From an uncultured Bacilli bacterium (lineage in GTDB: Bacteria; Bacillota_I; Bacilli_A; RF39; UBA660): a stretch of DNA of 11,288 bases. The stretch lies in contig CAKPAL010000027.1 in assembly GCA_934132925.1 (NCBI GenBank), positions 1 to 11,288 of the forward strand, read 5' to 3'. This document shows, one piece after another, positions 6,240-11,288 of this stretch; position 1 is the stretch's first letter, and the number at the start of each line of letters is the position of its first letter. The translations under genes were made by a program, and so were the position numbers. A model generated the notes under the pieces. It was not told the origin of the DNA. It saw only the letters and a program-made list of their open reading frames with translations, and searched no databases.

Positions 6240-7908
6240 CGCCACCGCCTCCTCCTCCGAAGGAGCCTCCTCCTCCACCACCTGAAGAGAAGCCACCACC
6301 TCCAGATGAGTATGAATTTGCTCTATCTCTTGCCGTACTAGCAGCTCTTACACTACTAGTAGATATATGATTAATATATATTAATGTTCCATAGTCAATA
6401 TTATTATCTACTAGTACTTCAGGATATAAGTTCTTTAATTGTTTTGCTACTTTATCAGCAGTTCCAAATAAATAAGCAAACATTAAATATTCATCCCAAA
6501 TATGTACCTCTAATACTTCTCTAGTATTCATTCTTGAAAACTCATCTAGGAATAGTTTTAAGCCATATAGTTTAGTACTATCATCATAAATCATATCATC
6601 CATAATGTTCTTTCTTTTACATTCTTCTTTAGTTTGTCTTTTATAAATATGATTATCTCTTTTTAGTTTTTCTAATTCTACTTTATCTATTCTTTCAAAT
6701 AAATTAAAGAATTTAGTATAGTGTTTATTACACCATTTTTCTAGTTCATTAGTTTCTAATATACCATCTTTACTAGCTTCATACATAACATCAAATAATT
6801 CTTTTTCTAATACATTATCGAAAGTTGGATTAAGTGTTAAATCAATACTACTAGTATTTTTATTAAATACTCCTTTTGTTTCATTTTTGAAGATTATTTT
6901 ATTTTCTTTAACCCATTTTAAAATAATAGCTCCAAAGATATTAGTTTCTTTATAACCAGTGAAAATATTATTATTTAATTTCACTAAAGTATTAGCATAA
7001 TAGATATCTTTATTACATGGTATATCTCTAAATAATGGAGTATTTTTTTTATCAATTACTTTATTATTTTTATAACCATAACCATTTACTATAGAACTTC
7101 TTATTGCTAAGATAATTATAAGTATTGGTAACCCAAAACTAAATATAAATGGCAAGATTCCTAATACCCAATCCCAAAAAGTTAATTTTTCACCAGTATA
7201 AGGTGTTGCTCCATCATTAGCCATGTTTAGATAATCATCAAAGCTACTATCTAAGGTAGTATTTAGAGTAAATGTATTTTCAGGAAACTTAACAAGGATA
7301 GTCATATATTCACTTGATTCAACAGTATCTTCAGAATCCATTTCAATATAACCATCATAAACATAGGTTGGTGCTCCATATTTTCCATAGCCCCATACAT
7401 CTAAAGTATCACTATATTTGAAATCACTATATATTTTTATATATACTCTCTCGGGATTTGGTTTATAGTCATATGGAAATAGTGTCCAATATATCATCTG
7501 ATAACCATCACTAGTATTAACAACAAAGTTACTTATATCGTAACTTAATGTATATGTATTTTTACCATATTTAGTGATACCAAAACATAACTCTACTCCA
7601 TTATTTATATAATTATAACCATTTTGATACTTCTTATCACTAAAACTACCATTAATATTATAGTTATCATTATATGTATAGTCTTCACCATTTATTTTTA
7701 CCTTGAAATTAGTTATCTCACTAGTTCCTAAGTTATAATATGGTTTATATCCTTCAGTTCCTTCATTTAAATTGGTCTGCCACTGTTCAGTTACATGAGC
7801 AGTACCATTATTATCAACATAAATATTCATATCAATATTATATATTTCATTTGCTAATATAATATTTGGTATTAATAGTAATACTATTAAAAAAATAATT
7901 TTTTTCAT
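6226..7908 (-). CDS. DUF2207 membrane protein with glycine-rich C-terminal tail
   Basis: This 560-residue protein has a signal peptide (1-19), an extracytoplasmic DUF2207-type domain (about 20-240), one membrane helix (about 247-270), a charged cytoplasmic region with mixed helices (about 280-530) and a tail of SSGGGG, GGGG and SFGGGG blocks (533-560). The domain begins with the characteristic 'I...I.V..NG.A.VTEQW' pattern (22-43). A polytopic or single-helix layout with a Gly-rich end is typical of DUF2207 proteins, whose biochemical role is unknown. They recurrently sit beside lemA, as here (38 bases downstream). GGGAG precedes the ATG. An intrinsic terminator lies between lemA and this gene, so its level should be lower than LemA's unless an unseen promoter exists. 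Its last codons carry the ribosome site of the metallopeptidase gene. Confidence 0.88.
   Translation of the reverse strand: MKKIIFLIVLLLIPNIILANEIYNIDMNIYVDNNGTAHVTEQWQTNLNEGTEGYKPYYNLGTSEITNFKVKINGEDYTYNDNYNINGSFSDKKYQNGYNYINNGVELCFGITKYGKNTYTLSYDISNFVVNTSDGYQMIYWTLFPYDYKPNPERVYIKIYSDFKYSDTLDVWGYGKYGAPTYVYDGYIEMDSEDTVESSEYMTILVKFPENTFTLNTTLDSSFDDYLNMANDGATPYTGEKLTFWDWVLGILPFIFSFGLPILIIILAIRSSIVNGYGYKNNKVIDKKNTPLFRDIPCNKDIYYANTLVKLNNNIFTGYKETNIFGAIILKWVKENKIIFKNETKGVFNKNTSSIDLTLNPTFDNVLEKELFDVMYEASKDGILETNELEKWCNKHYTKFFNLFERIDKVELEKLKRDNHIYKRQTKEECKRKNIMDDMIYDDSTKLYGLKLFLDEFSRMNTREVLEVHIWDEYLMFAYLFGTADKVAKQLKNLYPEVLVDNNIDYGTLIYINHISTSSVRAASTARDRANSYSSGGGGFSSGGGGGGSFGGGGGGGGFR
6237..6258 (-). 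promoter_or_regulatory. Ribosome binding site embedded in glycine codons, with GTG start
   Basis: The minus strand 6258-6248 reads GGAGGAGGAGG, which is Gly codons of the DUF2207 tail. In the other frame it is an ideal Shine-Dalgarno for GTG at 6239-6237, with 8 bases between. A short CTCC-TTC-GGAG hairpin (6265-6255) could mask its first four bases. This site decides the start of the metallopeptidase gene. Confidence 0.65.
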
Positions 7909-7923
7909 AATTCACTCCCTATC

Positions 7924-7947
7924 AAAAAAGGACTTAATAATAAGCCC
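7924..7947 (-). terminator. Intercistronic terminator/attenuator between lemA and the DUF2207 gene
   Basis: Starting within the lemA TAG stop codon, the minus strand has GGGCTTA-TTAT-TAAGTCC, a 7-bp stem with one G-U pair. Six T residues follow (7929-7924). This is a textbook Rho-independent signal placed 15 bases before the ATG of the next gene in the same direction, so it probably sets a lemA > DUF2207 expression ratio. Confidence 0.7.
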
Positions 7948-8510
7948 TAGAATTTAACTTGTGGATTTTCTCTTGCTTTTTCATCAGCCGCAAAGAAATC
8001 ATATTTTTCAAACTTAAACATAGAAGCTATTATATTAGATGGAAACTGTTCTCTTAAATTATTATAAGTTAAAACAGTATCATTATAAAATCCTCTTGCA
8101 TAACTAATTTTATCTTCAGTTTCTTTTAAATCAATTTGTAATGCTTTGAAGTTTTCATTAGCCTTTAATTCTGGATATGCTTCTGATAAAGCAAATAGTT
8201 TATTTAAGGCTCCAGTTACAGCATTAGATGCTTCTAACTCTTCATTTATTCCATTAGCAGTAGTCATCTTATTTCTTGCTTCAATAACTTCTTTTAATGT
8301 TTTTTCTTCATGTTTAGCATAACCTTTAACAGTTTCTACTAAATTAGGAATCATATCACTTCTTCTTTTTAATTGTACATCTATTTGTGAAAATTGATCT
8401 TTTACCTTATTTCTAGCATTTACTAAACTGTTATATACCCCAATTCCATAAAATACTAATATTAGTAAAACTCCTACGATTATTATGATAATTATTGTTC
8501 CAATATCCAT
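7947..8510 (-). CDS. lemA: LemA family membrane protein
   Basis: This 187-residue protein is typical in length and sequence. An N-terminal membrane helix (about 5-25) is followed by YNSLVNARNKVKDQFSQIDV (26-45) and LKRRSDMIPNLVETVKGYAK (47-66), then AYPELKANENFKALQ and YNNLREQFPSNIIASMF. These are the hallmark LemA segments, forming a long antiparallel helical bundle. LemA proteins are membrane-tethered with no enzymatic motif, and their role is unsettled. In many Bacillota they stand next to HtpX-like M48 proteases or DUF2207 proteins. AGGAGG lies 8 bases before the ATG. A promoter is visible upstream and an intrinsic terminator sits at its end. It is the first gene of the lemA-DUF2207-metallopeptidase cluster. 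Confidence 0.95.
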   Translation of the reverse strand: MDIGTIIIIIIVGVLLILVFYGIGVYNSLVNARNKVKDQFSQIDVQLKRRSDMIPNLVETVKGYAKHEEKTLKEVIEARNKMTTANGINEELEASNAVTGALNKLFALSEAYPELKANENFKALQIDLKETEDKISYARGFYNDTVLTYNNLREQFPSNIIASMFKFEKYDFFAADEKARENPQVKF

Positions 8511-8541
8511 TTTAATTTCCTCCTTCTTTTATCATAATTAA

Positions 8542-8570
8542 ATGATATCATATTTTTTATAAAATGTAAA
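8542..8570 (-). promoter_or_regulatory. Promoter of lemA
   Basis: The minus strand has TTTACA (8570-8565), a 17-base spacer and TATCAT (8547-8542), 32 bases before the lemA ATG. A TATGAT 5 bases further upstream gives only a 12-base spacer and is less likely. It makes lemA the head of its own unit, separate from lgt-trxB. Confidence 0.55.
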
Positions 8571-8586
8571 TGTTTATCTTTAAAGT

Positions 8587-9474
8587 TTAATATATTAAAA
8601 CTTTATTTTCTTTATCTATAATAGTAGATGCCACTACTACTGCATCTGATGCAGCAGTACTTAATTGATAGTATTTCTTCTTAATTACATCCCCTACAGC
8701 ATAAACATCTTCTATGTTAGTCATATAATTAGAATCTACTAATACATAACCATTATCCTTATCAACATTAAATAGTTCACTATTAGGAGTACTTCCAATA
8801 GATAAAAATACTCCATCTGCTTTTATAATATCTTTATTATTTATAGTTACTGATACTAGTTTATCTTCATTAATATTATAACTTGTTACATTACTATTAA
8901 ATGTTACTTTAATATTTTTAGTACTATTTACTTTATCTATTAAATACTTTTCACCAGTAAAAGTGTTTCCTCTATGAACTATCGTTACTTCTTTTGCAAT
9001 ATTTGATAAATATAAAGCTTCAGTAAGTGCAGATGAACCTCCTCCAACAACAATTACTTCTTTATCTTTATAAAAGAAACCATCACATAATGCACAAGTA
9101 CTTATTCCTTTTCCTAATAGTTCATTTTCTTTTTCGATACCTAGTAACCTGTGTTTTCTTCCAGTGGCTATTACTAAATAATCATATTCAATATTATTAT
9201 TTATTATTTTTTTATTTAAATCAATATTATCTATCTTTTTTAGCAATGTTTTTATATCTAAATCTTTTACTTGTTTATATATATTCATAGCTAAATCAGG
9301 ACCTGATATGTTTTCATAACCAGGATAGTTTTCAATACTTGGAATATTATTTAATACTCCTCCTGGTACACTACTTTCAATTATAAGAGGATTTATTCCA
9401 CCTCTTTTTAAGTAAATAGCAGCAGTCATACCAGATATACCTGCTCCTAATATTACTACTTTATATTTTTCCAT
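8587..9474 (-). CDS. trxB: Thioredoxin reductase-like flavoprotein with altered NAD(P)H loop
   Basis: This 295-residue protein matches low-molecular-weight thioredoxin reductases (about 300-320 aa). The FAD site GAGISG (10-15) is followed by the redox motif CALC-DG (C127, C130). The dinucleotide motif is VVGGGSSA (142-149), and the closing FAD-binding AVGDV (259-263) precedes QLSTAASDAVVVA. Such enzymes pass electrons from NAD(P)H through FAD and the CxxC to thioredoxin in the cytoplasm. The canonical HRRxxFRA loop reads HRGNTFTG (167-174), so two arginines that normally hold the NADPH 2'-phosphate are Gly and Thr. NADH use, another electron donor or a different partner protein is therefore possible. 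The gene overlaps lgt by 19 bases, and its AGGAGG ribosome site consists of two Arg codons of lgt. The usual arginine near 'RQ..TA' is also replaced (YYQLSTA). Confidence 0.9.
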   Translation of the reverse strand: MEKYKVVILGAGISGMTAAIYLKRGGINPLIIESSVPGGVLNNIPSIENYPGYENISGPDLAMNIYKQVKDLDIKTLLKKIDNIDLNKKIINNNIEYDYLVIATGRKHRLLGIEKENELLGKGISTCALCDGFFYKDKEVIVVGGGSSALTEALYLSNIAKEVTIVHRGNTFTGEKYLIDKVNSTKNIKVTFNSNVTSYNINEDKLVSVTINNKDIIKADGVFLSIGSTPNSELFNVDKDNGYVLVDSNYMTNIEDVYAVGDVIKKKYYQLSTAASDAVVVASTIIDKENKVLIY

Positions 9475-10235
9475 TTAATCCTCCTAATTATTATACCTAT
9501 AATACCTACTAATATAAGAATTATTGATACTATTTGACTTATTCTAAAAGTTCCTAAATACAAACTATCTGTCCTTAATCCTTCAATTATTAATCTACCA
9601 CTACCATACCAAATAAAATAAATAAATAGTAATAATCCTTTATGATTAAAGTTATCTTTCTTTCTTACTATTAATAGTATTATAAACCCTATTAAGCACC
9701 AAACTGATTCATAAAGAAAGGTTGGTATATAATATGAACCATTAATATACATACCATTTATAATAAAATCTGGTAAGTGCATACTTTTTAAATGTTCATA
9801 TGTAGTTATAGCACCATGAGCCTCCTGATTAATGAAATTCCCCCATCTACCTATGGCCTGTCCTAATAATAGATATGGTATTAATGTATCTATTATTAAA
9901 TAGATATTTTGATTATATTTCTTACTATAATATATTATATAGAGGATACCCGCTATAACAGCACCATAAATAGCAAGACCACCTTCCCATATTTTAAATA
10001 TACTTATTAAATCATCTTTAAAAATAGAAAAATTAAATATTACATAATATAATCTTGCACCTACTACACCAATAAATATTAATCCAAATATTAAATCTAA
10101 TATTGTTGTTTTCCCTAATCCATTTTTTTCGGCTACTTTACCAGAAAAATGAATTCCTATTAGGATAGCACTTATTATTAATACTGAATACCAATAGATA
10201 TTTATTGGCCCAAGACTCACAAATACTCTATTCAT
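9456..10235 (-). CDS. lgt: Prolipoprotein diacylglyceryl transferase
   Basis: Lgt transfers diacylglycerol from phosphatidylglycerol to the lipobox cysteine of prelipoproteins in the cytoplasmic membrane, the first step of lipoprotein maturation. The 259-residue protein shows the expected series of membrane helices. Family motifs are GARLYYV (59-65), GGLAIYGAVIAG (85-96), QAIGRWGNFINQEAHG (126-141, R130 equivalent to essential R143 of E. coli), PTFLYE (171-176) and GRLIIEGLRTDSL (213-225, R221 in the position of R239). The start was taken at 10235 because GGTGAT precedes that ATG by 5 bases. An ATG four codons upstream lacks a ribosome site. Pairing with trxB matches a common Bacillota arrangement. 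Its presence implies secreted lipoproteins in the host. Confidence 0.95.
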   Translation of the reverse strand: MNRVFVSLGPINIYWYSVLIISAILIGIHFSGKVAEKNGLGKTTILDLIFGLIFIGVVGARLYYVIFNFSIFKDDLISIFKIWEGGLAIYGAVIAGILYIIYYSKKYNQNIYLIIDTLIPYLLLGQAIGRWGNFINQEAHGAITTYEHLKSMHLPDFIINGMYINGSYYIPTFLYESVWCLIGFIILLIVRKKDNFNHKGLLLFIYFIWYGSGRLIIEGLRTDSLYLGTFRISQIVSIILILVGIIGIIIRRIKWKNIK

Positions 10236-10256
10236 TTTAATCACCATATATATAAT

Positions 10257-10285
10257 ATCATATTTATTTTAAAAATAAAAGTGAA
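10257..10285 (-). promoter_or_regulatory. Promoter of lgt-trxB
   Basis: The minus strand has TTCACT (10285-10280), 17 bases, then TATGAT (10262-10257), 21 bases before the chosen lgt start. The -35 is imperfect (4 of 6). It lies between the terminator of the Ig-like gene and lgt, as expected for an independent two-gene unit. Confidence 0.5.
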
Positions 10286-10318
10286 ATATAGTTTTTGTAT
10301 GTTTATTATTATAATATG

Positions 10319-10345
10319 AAAAAGAAGATAACTAGTACCTTCTTT
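10319..10345 (-). terminator. Terminator of the Ig-like surface-protein gene
   Basis: The minus strand has AAAGAAG (10345-10339) pairing with CTTCTTT (10327-10321) around an 11-base interior that includes ACTAGT. The run of T residues continues to 10319. It begins 15 bases after the stop codon. The stem is AT-rich but the placement and T-tract fit. Confidence 0.6.
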
Positions 10346-10360
10346 ATATTATGCATTTTA

Positions 10361-11288
10361 TTAATACTTTACAAATCCACCATTATAAATAGTTGTTGAG
10401 TCCGCGACTATCTTGGTTATAACTACTGACATATCAGTAGTTGTTTCATATTGTCCATAACCATTATGAATTGCAAGAATACCATTAGTATAAGATGTGA
10501 ATGATGTGCCTGTTGTACCATTTATATTTACCCAAGTTCCACTCGAATCTACATATAACACATCTCTAAAAGATCCAGTTCCGGTTGTACTTCCTGTAGT
10601 GTATGTTGCAGTTGTTGCACTATATATTTTAATTTGTAAAGTTGCTCTAGAACTGTCTGTACCAGCATCATTGCGTCCTTCCCAAAATAATTTACATGTT
10701 TCTTGTTTTGCACAAGCACAAGTTGATGAAAGGGCAAGCTTTATGGTACCAGATTCTTCAGTAACAGTGGCAGAATTAATCTTACAAGTAGTTGTTTCAG
10801 ACGTAGAAGAAACAATTTTATATATTGTTTTACTTGTACACGCCGTATTGCCTGAAGCATCTTTTGTCCAAATATAGTGATTTCCATAAGTTGTTACTTT
10901 TTTACTTAAACTATAACTTGTTCCGCTAATTGATGTCCAACTTGTTGGAGCGGTTCCACTGCAACTATTGGTTGAAGATGTTGTTATGGCATATCCTGCC
11001 AAAGCAGAATTATCTTTTAATGTTCCAGTTATAGTATTACTATTTATTGCTGCTTTAGCCACTATATTGGTAATTGTTGGTTTCTTTGAATCTGTAGTTA
11101 TTGTATGAGTTAAACTTTTAGCAGCATTTAAATTACCAAATCTATCATTACAACTATTTGCTTTTACTGTTATGGTCTTACTTCCATCTGATGCATGTGT
11201 TACTACCAATGTATATGTTTTTTGATTAACTTTAGTAAATGTCCCCTTAGTTCCTTCACTTATAGTTATATCATCAGAGGTAAAATTA
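10361..11288 (-). CDS. Bacterial Ig-like domain surface protein, C-terminal part (runs off right edge)
   Basis: The frame stays open to the window edge, so the N-terminus is missing; 308 residues are visible. Residues 1-66 look like the end of a bacterial Ig-like domain of the adhesin type: SDDITISEGTKGTFTKVN (4-21), then a TYTLVV strand, then ITVKANSCNDRFGNLNAAKS. This aligns in pattern with the 'DIT...GT...YT..VTP..DG...V.V.AGA.TDAAGN.N' module. A second domain (about 68-157) has the 'HYIWTKDASGNTAC' end. A C-terminal Thr/Ser/Gly-rich domain (about 166-308) ends in YNGGFVKY with no LPXTG or membrane anchor. Seven cysteines are present. It is secreted or surface-displayed by inference; the missing N-terminus should hold the signal peptide. 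The in-frame TTG at 11209 is internal, not a start. G/C content is higher than in the housekeeping neighbours. Confidence 0.75.
   Translation of the reverse strand, partial: NFTSDDITISEGTKGTFTKVNQKTYTLVVTHASDGSKTITVKANSCNDRFGNLNAAKSLTHTITTDSKKPTITNIVAKAAINSNTITGTLKDNSALAGYAITTSSTNSCSGTAPTSWTSISGTSYSLSKKVTTYGNHYIWTKDASGNTACTSKTIYKIVSSTSETTTCKINSATVTEESGTIKLALSSTCACAKQETCKLFWEGRNDAGTDSSRATLQIKIYSATTATYTTGSTTGTGSFRDVLYVDSSGTWVNINGTTGTSFTSYTNGILAIHNGYGQYETTTDMSVVITKIVADSTTIYNGGFVKY
10421..10442. repeat. Perfect 9-bp inverted repeat inside the Ig-like gene
   Basis: AACTACTGA (10421-10429) and TCAGTAGTT (10434-10442) flank CATA. The hairpin lies within codons for TTDMSVV, about 60 bases before the stop. 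There is no T-tract, so it is not an intrinsic terminator. It may be coincidence or an RNA structure affecting 3' stability. Confidence 0.5.

Noticed and set aside
6240..6299. Upstream GTG start of the metallopeptidase gene at 6299
   Set aside because: The extra residues (Glu/Ala/Val-rich) are the shifted reading of the DUF2207 glycine tract and have no counterpart in the family. The site at 6239 has an ideal ribosome-site spacing.
8582..8604. Inverted repeat AAAGTTT...AAACTTT at the end of trxB as a terminator
   Set aside because: The stem is entirely weak pairs with a bulge and there is no T-tract on the minus strand. I cannot support a terminator there, although one would be expected before the lemA promoter.
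9027..9290. Plus-strand open frame of 87 codons, Leu/Tyr/Phe-rich
   Set aside because: It is antisense to the FAD and CxxC region of the thioredoxin reductase-like gene; composition artefact.
614..10363. Mycoplasma-type code (UGA = Trp)
   Set aside because: All genes are full length with TGG for Trp and no in-frame TGA, and an AT-rich UGA=Trp genome would use TGA heavily.
10425..10441. Possible operator or recombination site at the AACTACTGA palindrome
   Set aside because: It is inside codons of a surface-protein gene, with no second copy seen elsewhere in the window. It is reported only as an inverted repeat.
10497..10877. Plus-strand open frame of 126 codons, and a second minus-strand frame at 10549-10737
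   Set aside because: Both overlap the Ig-like gene, whose domain pattern is clear. Neither has a ribosome site or family resemblance.

Overview
The window is an AT-rich bacterial chromosome segment. It reads as Bacillota with the standard genetic code: Trp is read from TGG, strong AGGAGG ribosome sites are common, promoters look like sigma-A type, and a lipoprotein and wall toolkit (Lgt, LtaS-like) is present. The two surface-protein styles and the very compact gene packing suggest an uncultured, probably gut-associated, Bacilli- or Mollicutes-like lineage. That placement is inference. No mobile element, tRNA, rRNA or CRISPR array was found.

Every supported gene lies on the minus strand, so transcription runs from high to low coordinates. 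From right to left: a partial Ig-like surface protein running off the right edge (10361-11288); lgt and trxB, overlapping (10235-8587); lemA, a DUF2207 membrane protein and a YgjP/DUF45-type metallopeptidase (8510-5598), with an intrinsic terminator between the first two and a start inside the glycine tail of the second; a membrane-anchored surface protein (5520-4063); a TrmH/YsgA-type rRNA methyltransferase and rimM, overlapping (4012-2794); a start-less remnant of a winged-helix protein (2778-2476); a small BclA-like collagen protein (2392-1805); tgt (1726-614); and the N-terminal part of a LtaS-like membrane protein running off the left edge (585-1).

The genes group into short units with recognisable promoters and terminators: [lgt-trxB], [lemA // DUF2207-metallopeptidase], [surface protein], [trmH-rimM], [collagen-like] and [tgt-ltaS-like]. 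Themes are the cell envelope (Lgt, LtaS-like, LemA/DUF2207, three surface proteins), translation and RNA modification (Tgt, TrmH, RimM) and thiol redox (TrxB-like).

I see no clear novel multi-gene system. The points most worth a second look are the TrxB-like protein lacking the usual NADPH-phosphate arginines, the LemA-DUF2207-metallopeptidase cluster with its built-in terminator and a ribosome site embedded in glycine codons, the truncated winged-helix remnant, and the collagen-like gene behind a sigma-K-like promoter match.
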